Under the pieces are notes generated by a model. The model searched no databases, had not been told where the DNA came from, and worked only from the letters and a program-made list of their open reading frames with translations. Below, piece by piece: positions 30,745-40,700 of a stretch of 64,000 bases of DNA (position 1 is its first letter; each line of letters begins with the position of its first letter). The translations under genes were made by a program, and so were the position numbers. Origin of the DNA: Oopsacas minuta (taxonomy: Eukaryota > Porifera > Hexactinellida > Lyssacinosida > Leucopsacidae); contig JAKMXF010000066.1 of NCBI GenBank assembly GCA_024704765.1, forward strand, positions 565,854 through 629,853, given 5' to 3'.

Positions 30745-32058
30745 TTAATAGAATATTTGTAAAATAAATCCTAATAAACTTGTGATCGCTTGTATCAAGA
30801 ACACGATTTGACTTCCGAAGTGTTCTTCTAATAGCGGGGATATTTGCATATCTAGATAGGAGAAACTGTAAGCAGCAAATGTAGCAATTCCTGCAGATAC
30901 TCTATTATAGTGAGGATGTAATATTTCACCGATCAACCACCATCCTATTGAACCCCAGCCAAAAGTATAAGTGAATGCATACATAGCCACGAATATCAAA
31001 GGAGCAAACTCAAGTATCTGACATATGGTAGTTTCCTGTGATATATGAGTATTACTACAATGAAACTTGTCAGTAGAGAGGTAGATTGTTAGACTCAACA
31101 GTCCGTTAGACGAAATCTGGAAAATAGTTGTTACAAGAAGTAGTTTCTTCCAACTTATTCTCTGTATAACCCAGAGGAATAGAATGCCCCCAATTAGCAG
31201 TGGGACAGCAAATAATAATCCAGCAATCTTAGGATTTATGCTGACTGATGATTCCAACGTATGAGCAGAATATCCTAACAAATACTCATGTCCTGATGAT
31301 GCCTTAAATATTTGTATAGTACAACATACTAATAGAGGCCTCAGTACTGGCCATACAAAATAGCTGGATATCTTCTGAGAAAAACTTGCATTAACATTTT
31401 CACTTATCTCTTCATTTATAGAGTTATCTTGAGATGGATTATAGAAATAATATTCTCTTGCTTGATTAGCTCTATCATCCCAACCTTTGTTTCTTAACCA
31501 TCTAGGTGTTTCCGGTAGAAATACGAAGTTTAACGTAGTGAATGCAATCATTAGCATATAGAGAACAGCTAGCCATCGATAACTTATCCAGAGACCTAAA
31601 CTATAGCTTATTAAAACTCCAATTCTTAAAGAGATTGCTAAAATAGCACCACATAGTTTCTTAACAGAGTCTGGAGCTATTTCTGAATTGTATACAATAG
31701 CCCAGGATATAGACATACCTGTATAGAAGCCGATTAACAATCTCCCTATAGTCATAGACACACTGTCATTGGCAATAATCAACAATATTGTCCCTAATGT
31801 TCCTAGCTGTGACGTCACAATCAGACTAGTTTTTATACCCAGCCATTCACTAATTAGCCCTCCTATAGTAGAACTGAATGTACCTCCTAAATAATCAGCA
31901 GAAGCGAACAAGGAATAACTGTCTTGTGAGAATTTACCGGTCTCTAGGAGAGAATCTTCTATTGGAGATGTGTAAGAATCAATATAGCCTGTCGACATAA
32001 TACATAGCGATGTTATCATGCATGCGTGTAATACTCTAATTGATTTCTTAACAGACAT
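30745..32058 (-). CDS. Sugar-transporter-like MFS protein A
   Basis: 437 residues, single exon, ATG at 32058. About 12 hydrophobic spans. SLC2A/sugar porter signatures: GRLLIGFYTGMSISWAIVY after span 4 and PETPRWLRNKGWDDRANQAR after span 6, which is the family's PESPRWL motif. The N-terminal sequence and overall pattern fall near GLUT6/8 and insect trehalose transporters, but the substrate cannot be set from sequence. It is arranged head to head with MFS B, from which it was inverted-duplicated. Much of the C-terminal half is identical to MFS B in protein. Confidence 0.85.
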   Translation of the reverse strand: MSVKKSIRVLHACMITSLCIMSTGYIDSYTSPIEDSLLETGKFSQDSYSLFASADYLGGTFSSTIGGLISEWLGIKTSLIVTSQLGTLGTILLIIANDSVSMTIGRLLIGFYTGMSISWAIVYNSEIAPDSVKKLCGAILAISLRIGVLISYSLGLWISYRWLAVLYMLMIAFTTLNFVFLPETPRWLRNKGWDDRANQAREYYFYNPSQDNSINEEISENVNASFSQKISSYFVWPVLRPLLVCCTIQIFKASSGHEYLLGYSAHTLESSVSINPKIAGLLFAVPLLIGGILFLWVIQRISWKKLLLVTTIFQISSNGLLSLTIYLSTDKFHCSNTHISQETTICQILEFAPLIFVAMYAFTYTFGWGSIGWWLIGEILHPHYNRVSAGIATFAAYSFSYLDMQISPLLEEHFGSQIVFLIQAITSLLGFILQIFY

Positions 32059-32289
32059 TAGTGTGTTGTAATAATTTTACAGATTAAATGAATAAATAGA
32101 AGATAGGAGATAACATGGTATGTCCTATATTAAGTAGACACGGTCATAATGTTGGTCCTGAGTTGATTCCTATTCAGATTTCCTACTATTTGTTTGCTGT
32201 TTCTAACAATTAAGCAGTCATGCTTGAATTCATATGACAAGTGTAGGCCACTTCCCTATTTATAAAATAGAATGTGTTATTCTAATAAT
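32059..32289. promoter_or_regulatory. Shared divergent promoter region of the two MFS genes
   Basis: About 230 bases between the start codons of MFS A (-) and MFS B (+, preferred ATG 32290). The inference rests on position only. TATTTATAAAATAG at 32259-32270 is too close to the B start to be a firm TATA box. Confidence 0.4.
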
Positions 32290-33624
32290 ATGTCTCTAAT
32301 CAAATCCATTCGTGTCCTCCATGTATGCATCATTACATCCATGATGATAGTCGCTACAGGAATCATGGATGGTTACACATCCCCGATAGAAGACTCTCTC
32401 CTGGAGAATGGAATGTTTTCTATTGACAAATATTCTACATTTGTGTCTGCTTTTGTCTTAGGAGGTATGTTCAGTTCCACTATAGGAGGATTAATTAGTG
32501 AATGGCTGGGTATAAAAACTAGTTTGATATTTACGTCACAGCTAGCAACATTTGGGGCAATATTGTTGGTTATTGGCAATGACAGTGTGTCTATGACTAT
32601 AGGAAGATTGCTAGTAGGGTTTTATGCTGGAATGTCTATGTCATGGGCTATTGTATACAATTCAGAAATAGCAACAGATTCGGTTAAGAAACTGTATGGT
32701 GCTATTTTAGCAATCTCTTTAAGAATTGGAGCTATAATAAGCTATAGTTTAGGTCTCTGGATAAGTTATCGATGGCTAGCTGTTCTCTATATGCTAATGA
32801 TTGTATTCATTACGTTAAACTTCGTATTTCTACCGGAAACACCTAGATGGTTAAGAAACAAAGGTTGGGATGATAGAGCTAATCAAGCAAGAGAATATTT
32901 CTATGACTTATATCAGGAAAACACGTCTGATGAGGTGAATACGAAAATGTCCAGTGATTCTAGTTTGGAGAATGTTAATGTGAGTTTTTCTCAGAAGATA
33001 TCCAGCTATTTTGTATGGCCAGTACTGAGGCCTCTATTAGTATGTTGTACTATACAAATATTTAAGGCATCATCAGGACAGGAGTATTTGTTACCATATT
33101 CTGCTCATACGTTAGAGTCATCAATCAGTTTTAATCCTAAGATTGCTGGATTATTATTTGCTGTACCAGAGCTAATTGGGGGCATTCTATTCCTCTGGGT
33201 TATACAGAGAATAAGTTGGAAGAAACTACTTCTTGTAACAACTATTTTCCAGATTTCGTCTAACGGACTGTTGAGTCTAACAATCTACCTCTCTACTGAC
33301 AAGTTTCATTGTAGTAATACTCATATATCACAGGAAACTACCATATGTCAGATACTTGAGTTTGCTCCTTTGATATTCGTGGCTATGTATGCATTCACTT
33401 ATACTTTTGGCTGGGGTTCAATAGGATGGTGGCTGATGGGTGAAATACTACATCCTCACTATAATAGAGTCTCTGCAGGAATTGTTACTTTAATCTTATT
33501 TTCCATTGCTTATCTCAATACACAAATTTGTCCAATTGTAGAAGAACACTTCGGGAGCTATACAGTATTTTTCATAAATGCTATAGTTTGTTTGATTGGC
33601 TTTATTTTACAAAGATTCTATTAA
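32290..33624 (+). CDS. Sugar-transporter-like MFS protein B
   Basis: 444 residues from the ATG at 32290, which aligns with the start of MFS A (MSLIKSIRVLH against MSVKKSIRVLH). An upstream in-frame ATG at 32272 would add six residues. About 12 membrane spans, with GRLLVGFYAGMSMSWAIVY and PETPRWLRNKGWDDRANQAR. The cytoplasmic loop between spans 6 and 7 is longer and different from that of A (ENTSDEVNTKMSSDSSLENV). Substrate is unknown; most likely a hexose or disaccharide. Confidence 0.85.
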   Translation: MSLIKSIRVLHVCIITSMMIVATGIMDGYTSPIEDSLLENGMFSIDKYSTFVSAFVLGGMFSSTIGGLISEWLGIKTSLIFTSQLATFGAILLVIGNDSVSMTIGRLLVGFYAGMSMSWAIVYNSEIATDSVKKLYGAILAISLRIGAIISYSLGLWISYRWLAVLYMLMIVFITLNFVFLPETPRWLRNKGWDDRANQAREYFYDLYQENTSDEVNTKMSSDSSLENVNVSFSQKISSYFVWPVLRPLLVCCTIQIFKASSGQEYLLPYSAHTLESSISFNPKIAGLLFAVPELIGGILFLWVIQRISWKKLLLVTTIFQISSNGLLSLTIYLSTDKFHCSNTHISQETTICQILEFAPLIFVAMYAFTYTFGWGSIGWWLMGEILHPHYNRVSAGIVTLILFSIAYLNTQICPIVEEHFGSYTVFFINAIVCLIGFILQRFY

Positions 33625-34366
33625 CTTATTAGATCGCTCCGAGTAACTTATTTGCATTACCTGTCTGCATGCTCTTAATTCAATCCATTCACTTGCTTGA
33701 TGAAGTGTTTATTTACTTTAAACTAAACTTCAACTCTCGCAGGTAGATTATATTTTGCCTTGATGATTTTATTTCTTTTTTTTTTCAGTTATGCTATAGT
33801 TAATGTTAGGGTCTATTGAAATAGCTATAGTAGGGTCTTAGCTTGACCTAAAATATTTATGACAGAAAAGTACACATATTTTCCATGAAATTCCAAATTT
33901 CATACATTTAGAATACAGCGGGAATAGATCGGAAAGTTATGATAATTCTGCGAAATATACAAATATAACAAGTACCTTCAAGATAGAATAATAATCTCAA
34001 AAAGTGATTTTGATAATTTTTTGTGATAATGCATTTCGTGAGTCAGTCAGGATTTTTGTATAGCTTCACTTTTAGGTCCCGTTCGGTTGTGAACGTGTTG
34101 ATTCAGTTACAGATTAACTCAGAACATATTCATTACCCCTATACGTAATTGTTATTCGTAGCAACTTTTACACATTGTTAACGTTGTACAACGGTCAACT
34201 TAACTCTAACTAGCTAACTCAAATTATGAATGGAAATATTTATTGCCTCTTAGTACAACCAGCTTAGACATATTGCAGCTCTTACGAATGAGTAATAGTA
34301 ATACATTGAATTTTAGCATACGTTATAGTTACCTTATATTTGATACATAAGGAATTAGCTATATCA
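33625..34366. other. Intergenic, nothing recognised
   Basis: About 740 bases of AT-rich sequence before UQCRC2. No conserved frame or repeat. It presumably holds the MFS B 3' UTR and the UQCRC2 promoter. Confidence 0.5.
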
Positions 34367-35746
34367 ATGTTACGAATACTACCCCGTACAGTACAGCTTC
34401 CCTTACTATCCCGTAGCTTCAGTTACGAATCAGTATCTCTCTCACACGTTATACCACTACCTCCTATCCTCGCTACCCCCTCTACTCCTCCCCCTAGCGA
34501 GATAACCGTATCCCGTCTCAAGAATGGCATAACTATTGCATCAAACAGTTGCTACTCTCCTATATCACAGCTCTCCATAGCTATACGTGCTGGATCTCGT
34601 TACCAGGACGAGGATAATCTAGGAGTAGCTCATTTCCTTCTACACAATGCATTTCTAACTAACTCGGATAGAACAGGATTCAGAGTTACAAGAGAGCTGG
34701 AGAGAATTGGAGCTACACTCAATTCTGAACTAACACGTGATCTATTAGTATCAACTTCTAGTTTTACGTCAGGGTATGCTGAGAGCGTGCTAGAGAACTT
34801 ATCAGCTGTTTATAACGGGCCTGAATTCCGGAGATGGGAGGTATCAAAAGATCGCGTACTGTTAGACCTAGACAGACTGCATATACATTTTGATTCACTA
34901 GCTGATGATGTAATGCATAAGCTAGCTTACCGCATTGGACTAGGGATGCCTATTTATACACCGGAGTGTAGAGCAGCGCTGATATCAAGTGAAGACATGC
35001 AGAAGTACTATTCATCTCGTGTTAATGCTGATAACACATTTGTAATAGGATCTGGGATAGAACATAAAGAGCTGAGTCGATTAGTTGAGGAGTTATTCGT
35101 TCCTCCGGTTAAGCAGGTATCTGGTGTTGATATCCCTAGATATTTCGGGAAGGGAGAGTCTCATATTCGTTTGTATGGTGAAGACACACAGGCCGTATTA
35201 ACTGCAGAGGGAGTCAGTATAGGGCATGATGACCTGCCCAAATACATAGTCCTACAACATCTATTAGGCGTAGAGAACGTGATCAAGCGTGGGAGTATGT
35301 CTTGCACTCGATTAGGAAAATGTGCTACACAGGTTAACGGTGCTGCTATGAGTGCTGTTAATATTAACCACTCAGATACTGGGCTATTCGGACTAGTAGC
35401 TAGAGCACCTGGTAACCAAATTAAGAAACTTGTAAAGGCTGGTCTATCAGCTTGCAGGGAGGTAGCTAAAAACGGTGTATCTTCTACTGAGCTTATCGCT
35501 TCAAAGAACCGAGCAAAGAGTGCTGTACTATCACAATACGATGATTTAGAGACTCTACATAACACCTTAATGTTACAGGTTGCCATGACTGGTGCTGTTT
35601 CTAGTGGGAGGGAAATATCTGATCGGATCGAAAAGGTAAGTTCTGAAGATGTACAGAATGTAGCTAGGAAGATTACCATTGCTAAGCCTAATCTGGTTGT
35701 TACAGGCAATCTAGTAGATCCTCCGTATCTTGATGAACTAATTTAA
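34367..35746 (+). CDS. UQCRC2: Cytochrome b-c1 complex core protein 2
   Basis: 459 residues from the ATG at 34367 (MLRILPRTVQLPLLSRSF), which gives a basic, hydroxylated mitochondrial targeting sequence; the open frame upstream has no ATG. M16 peptidase-like fold: TVSRLKNGITIASNSCYSPI, RAGSRYQDEDNLGVAHFLLH, FRVTRELERIGATLNSELTR. The zinc site HxxEH of active M16 peptidases is absent (HFLLHNA), as expected for core 2, a structural subunit of complex III in the inner mitochondrial membrane. Length agrees with human (453). Single exon and intact. Confidence 0.93.
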   Translation: MLRILPRTVQLPLLSRSFSYESVSLSHVIPLPPILATPSTPPPSEITVSRLKNGITIASNSCYSPISQLSIAIRAGSRYQDEDNLGVAHFLLHNAFLTNSDRTGFRVTRELERIGATLNSELTRDLLVSTSSFTSGYAESVLENLSAVYNGPEFRRWEVSKDRVLLDLDRLHIHFDSLADDVMHKLAYRIGLGMPIYTPECRAALISSEDMQKYYSSRVNADNTFVIGSGIEHKELSRLVEELFVPPVKQVSGVDIPRYFGKGESHIRLYGEDTQAVLTAEGVSIGHDDLPKYIVLQHLLGVENVIKRGSMSCTRLGKCATQVNGAAMSAVNINHSDTGLFGLVARAPGNQIKKLVKAGLSACREVAKNGVSSTELIASKNRAKSAVLSQYDDLETLHNTLMLQVAMTGAVSSGREISDRIEKVSSEDVQNVARKITIAKPNLVVTGNLVDPPYLDELI

Positions 35747-36121
35747 ATAGTTAATATAGTTAATATAGTTAATATATTAATATGTGTTACTTGTCGAATT
35801 GTAGTTATGATACAGTGTATTGCATATCAATCATTATACTAATTATCGCAGGAATCATTCACTTACAAACTTATGTCATAATTGCTTGTGGCTCAACCAC
35901 TTTACATGACCATATCTAGAAAACTATAAGTCTATTTTATATGCTCAAAATAGCAAAATGTAGGTCAGAGGGTCTTCATCTCGAAAAATTGTTCCTGCCA
36001 TGTTAGCATGATTTTGGAATGTCAGAAATTTAGATAATTTTCATAAAATTATCTGTTATAAATGTCTTGTTTATTAGTCAGAATAATTAGATTGTTTCAT
36101 CAGCATTCAGCTCTCAGAGTG

Positions 36122-36652
36122 ATGACACATTTGAAAGGTGTCAATTTAGTAGACGCCGAAACTAAAGAGAATATACTCTCGGACGATTTATGGAAGGATC
36201 GTCCTGTTGTTATACAAGTTATCCGGAGACCTGGATGAGGATTGTGTCGCGACGAGGCCACCCAATTGGCCTCGTTGCGCCCCCAGCTCGATGGCATGGG
36301 GGTAGGGCTAGTAGGTGTGTGTCACCAGAGGCACGGAGCAGCAGGATTCGCTCCCTTCCTTGGAGGGAAAATATACGTGAATAATACTCGGGAAATATTT
36401 GGTCCTGTCATGAGATGGATTGGTATTACAACTATATTTAGCCCCAGCGTATTATACAGCTTCTTTTCCTCTTGGAGACATGGCCATGCAGCTGAGGCGA
36501 ACTTTGAAGGGGAAGGAAGGTTATTAGGAGGGGTATATGTTATGGGACAGGGTGATCAAGGTGTTGTGTATCATTTTGAGGAACCACAGCCTGGAGTATA
36601 TGCTCCAATAGATGAAGTATTGAGAGCAGCGGAATCTGTCCAAATCAAATAA
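36122..36652 (+). CDS. SELENOU: Selenoprotein U / PRXL2-family peroxiredoxin-like protein (TGA = Sec)
   Basis: ATG at 36122, 176 residues if the in-frame TGA at 36236-36238 is read as selenocysteine (residue 39). The frame continues without other breaks to 36652. The context is VIRRPG-U-GLCRDEATQL, matching VRRPGCFLCREEAADL of human PRXL2A, where the first Cys of CxxC is replaced, giving UxxC. Downstream family blocks: FLGGKIYVNNTREIFGP, ANFEGEGRLLGGVYVMGQGD. Fish and some other animals have a Sec-containing SelU of this family. The thioredoxin fold predicts a redox role. A SECIS-like hairpin follows at 36662. The start may lie in an upstream exon; the human protein has a longer N-terminus. 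Confidence 0.85.
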
Positions 36653-36661
36653 TATATTTCT

Positions 36662-36730
36662 GTAGTATTACACATTATGATAATGTCGAATTAAAATGTG
36701 TTTGACATTTGATTTTAAGTTATACTTCAG
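36662..36730 (+). promoter_or_regulatory. SECIS element (selenocysteine insertion) in the 3' UTR
   Basis: Ten bases after the stop codon. Helix I: GTAGTATTAC (36662-36671) pairs with GTTATACTTC (36719-36728), with two U-U mismatches. The quartet is ATGAT (36677-36681) opposite TGAT (36710-36713). Helix II: AATGTCGAA (36682-36690) pairs fully with TTTGACATT (36701-36709, one G-U). The apical loop TTAAAATGTG carries the unpaired A run. This is the layout of a form I eukaryotic SECIS, with a shorter helix II (9 pairs) than usual. Confidence 0.75.
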
Positions 36731-36736
36731 AGCTTT

Positions 36737-36742
36737 AATAAA
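36737..36742 (+). terminator. Polyadenylation signal AATAAA of the SELENOU gene
   Basis: AATAAA directly after the SECIS hairpin, so the hairpin would be inside the mRNA. Confidence 0.6.
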
Positions 36743-36833
36743 CGAATATTATTTTATTGAAATTAAGTTTCATAGATAAATCTTATGGAAAATTTCTGTA
36801 TTTTGTCTAGCTTATTGGGAATATGAATACTAC

Positions 36834-36998
36834 AGTCACTCCTGTTATATCGAAGCTCAAGGGACCGCGATAATATCTCTGATATAATCGAGGAATTATA
36901 TGATACTTTGACGGTTTGGTGTCATACTTGTATAATTTCAGACTTGGATATAAGCGTGTATTTTGATACATGGTTGATATAACTGGAGTTGACTGCAT
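36834..36998. mobile_element. MITE family A copy
   Basis: Inverted ends ACAGTCACTCCTGTTATATC and GATATAACTGGAGTTGACTG, with GAAGCTCAAGGGACCGCGAT next to the left end. Intergenic between SELENOU and LRRK. Confidence 0.82.
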
Positions 36999-37350
36999 TT
37001 AATTGGCTTCCTTCAAAGTTACCCCTAGCCGATTTTAGAGTAGTAATTACCCCAAAGTTGTGTCCCTCATATCGTAATAGTTATATTATTAAGGTCCAAT
37101 AGACGATTATTGCTGAGGAAATATGATTTGTCGCATTAGTGTTAATGTATATGTCCATATGTGGTTTATTATTGTGTAATATATTATAGATCTTCTAATC
37201 ATGAATTATAGCAATTTACAATAGCATCAGCTAATTATAATAATTCCAAACTAATCACTAATCACATTACTTAAATATTAATTCATATGATTTATTGAGT
37301 ATTGCAAAATGTAGGACATATTTGGCCACATTTGATATTTAAGAGTACAA

Positions 37351-37433
37351 TATTTGTGTACTATATTTGTGTGCTATATTTGTGTACTATATTTGTGTAC
37401 TATATTTGTGTACTATATTTGTGTACTATATTT
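37351..37433. repeat. Minisatellite, 13-base unit, about six copies
   Basis: Unit TATTTGTGTACTA repeated with a single G/A variant, about 280 bases upstream of the LRRK-type start codon. The surrounding 36743-37711 stretch shows no gene. Confidence 0.85.
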
Positions 37434-37711
37434 CAGGTATTTGTGACTTATGCCATTCAATTGCAATTTGTTATGATATGTGGAGTCAATATTATTCTAC
37501 ATAGAAGAACCCATATTAAAGTTACATCGTAACTCGATACGAGCAAAGTCGTTAGGCTAATACTTAGATGGACTAAGATCAACTGAATGGTCATAACGAG
37601 TAGTATAGGAGTTTGATTAGGTAACTCGAGTAAGGATATTATACAAATCATATTTGATAATTATATATATATATATAAAATACGCGAAACTACGTTCACA
37701 CATATTAATAA

Positions 37712-40700
37712 ATGCAGACACAAGATCAAGGCAATTTAGGTTGGTTCAAAAGCTACAAAAAATGCTTGATACATTCACTAAAACAAGCGAACACTGAATA
37801 CAATGAAAATTCCCTTTTCATCACTGACGGATACAATGCATTGCATATCGGTGCAAATCTGGGAGAAATTAATATTCTAATTTTCGCGGTCAAATGCTTC
37901 ATAACTCAACCTGGAATCACAAAGTTAGAAAGTGTGAAATCATATGTTGACACTTTTGATGAAAATGGACTTACTCCGTTGCACCGGGCTTCCATGGAAG
38001 GGAACTGGAAATGTGCGAAATTACTCGTCCGATACGGAGCAGACATGCAACTAACTTCTAACGGTAAATACAACGCGTTAGATTTCGCGAGAAGACATCG
38101 CAATCCTAATAATAAGGAAACAAGCAATGGATTGGTTAAATTATCACAGGAACTTGAACGTAACGGTTTTGTAATGGATCAGTTAGAAGCTCAACTGGAA
38201 ATTATTTGTTCCCAATCTATCAATACTCATGACGCCATTCAGGAAATATCAAATCTTATCATTAACAAACATGTGGATATAAATTTCACCGATCCAATTG
38301 GAGACACTCCCCTTCATTTGGCTTGTCTAGCTAATAACGAATACCTCATGGTTAACCTACTATTTTTCAAGGCTAATACAACTTGTATTCGTAACGAGAA
38401 AAGCCGCACTTTACTACATTATGCGTGTAAGCATATGTTAAGCATCAGATTCTTCCTGGCTAACAAGTTCCCATATTTGTTGATACTACGAGATAGTAAG
38501 GGATACTTCCCAATGCATTTATCTGCTAAGAAAGGTGATTTGAAGTTCTTAACTTTCATATTTGACCGCAATGCTTATCCTCTCTCAAAAACCAGTAATG
38601 ATACTGACTCCGATGATGATACTATTACTGATAATCTTGAGCCACTAACTGATGTCGAAGATCGCGACATCCGTATGAGGTATGTCAATAAGCGCCAACA
38701 AAGACGATCAGACCCTGGAGTGACCAAATTGGAGTTACAAAAAGGATGCCTGAATAGTAGAGACAGTTTGGAAAAAGGCAAACATATATTAAAATCTAAA
38801 TTACGTTTAAAAGGTAAGAGTGTTATACCGACAGAAAGTGTAAAACCGATGTTTGATGAATTTATAAGCACTTATAAAGATCCTGAACTTAAAGATGCTG
38901 ATGAATTATCCCAGGACTTATCTGATATCAGTTATTGCATCAAACGGTTATCCCTGACTGATAAAAGTATTGATGAACGATCTATGTTACATTTCGCTGC
39001 AGCAAAAGGGCATTTAGAGATAGTTGAGTTTTTAATCGAGGTTTGTGACATGCATTCTAATTTCTCGAAGAAATGCTGTACTGTGCATGATTTGGTCAAC
39101 AGGACAACTGAATTTGGTTTATCACCGTTAACCGAAGCTTTGAAAAACAAACACATTGAGATAGCAGAGTTTCTACTTGGAAATAACGCGAGCATAAATT
39201 CCACTACTTGTCGTGTACTAGCAGGATTCCTGGAAGAAAATGATCCCGAACAAACTTTGAAATTTCTACACAAGTTGTCCAAGGAAAATACGGAAGATTT
39301 CTTTAAGGTATTTACAATTGAATATACAACTGATACTCCTTTCATTTCATCTCTACTCCATGCTCTTATGAAGGAAGAATCTTATCAACTATCTACATTT
39401 CTTCTCACGAATAAAGTGAAAGTAAATATGGAAGCTCTCATCATGGCATTTACACTCTGTATAGTAGAATGCCGAGTAGAACATTTGCAATTATTCATTG
39501 AGAATTTCCCAGAAATCCAATACAATGAAGAACTACTAACATTGGAAAAGTTCCTCAATCAAACTGAGTTAAGGATTAACTTTATTTACGAAGCAGTGAA
39601 AGTCAAGGAAATCCGTTTACTAAATCTCCTCCTTCAGTCTGGGGCTGATCCAACCGTCTACAAACCTAATTCCTTAGAAAAGAATTTACTCTACATGGCT
39701 TATAAACACAGTTACCTTGACAACGGAGAGTTATTTCTAACCCTGTTAGAGTACGGGGTAACTGTCAACTTGCAAGAGGCAATCGAGGGTGTAGGAAATT
39801 TTGCAAATTCCTATTGTATCATCTGGTTGCTAGTGCTTCACGTGATTGAAACAAATCTACAACCTTTGTCGATAAAACGCAGAACATCTTCACTGGAAAT
39901 TTTCAATGATCGTTCGCTAACATACAAAGGGTTTGTGTTATGGGATGATTTTGGTTTTCAGTTCGTTGAACTTAAGTGGATCTCTGCTTGTGCGTATATT
40001 GTTGATCACCTCGATGCAATAGTATCTGATTATCGTATTGCTAATCATACAAGTTTCCCTAAAGCTACTGATTCCGGATTCTACAAATTTGTAGTTCACC
40101 ATTTGAAAAGTTCGGATACCCTCACATCCATTCCAACTTCATTCCTGAAAGAATCGAATATTTGCAAACTATCATTCCAAAACAACAAACTTAACGGTGT
40201 CCCTATTGAAATATTCGATCTTCCTCACTTAAAAGAACTGAACTTATCTGACAATGAGATTACTTATATCCCAGAGAGGAAGAGCGAATTCTCTCTAGAA
40301 TGGAGTGATGAAGAGAAAATGCAGAGTAAATATGGTTGTAAAAGTTTGAAATTACTTGACGTATCAAACAATAAATTACAATCATTGCCGGCGGATTTAT
40401 TTTACTTACCCAAAATCACAGAAGTAGAGGCAAGTAATAATAAGATATCATTTCTCCCTCATGAACTGTGGTTAGCTGAGAGCTTGACAACGCTTAAGCT
40501 CAATAGGAATTTGTTACGTCACCTAACGAAATCTGAAATTGATTCTCTTGAGAGTGGATTTTGTTCATCTTTGAATGCAAGAGCTACTTTCTTCATTAGA
40601 AAGAGGGTCGAAACAATGCCGAGTTTCCACATCCCTATAACTATTCAAGAATCCAATACTGAAAAATCCAAAAATCCTTTGGATTTCTTTCCACCGACTG

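Noticed and set aside
36236-36238. In-frame stop marking a PRXL2 pseudogene
   Set aside because: The TGA replaces the exact redox Cys, no other lesion is present and a SECIS-like hairpin follows, so recoding as Sec is more likely.
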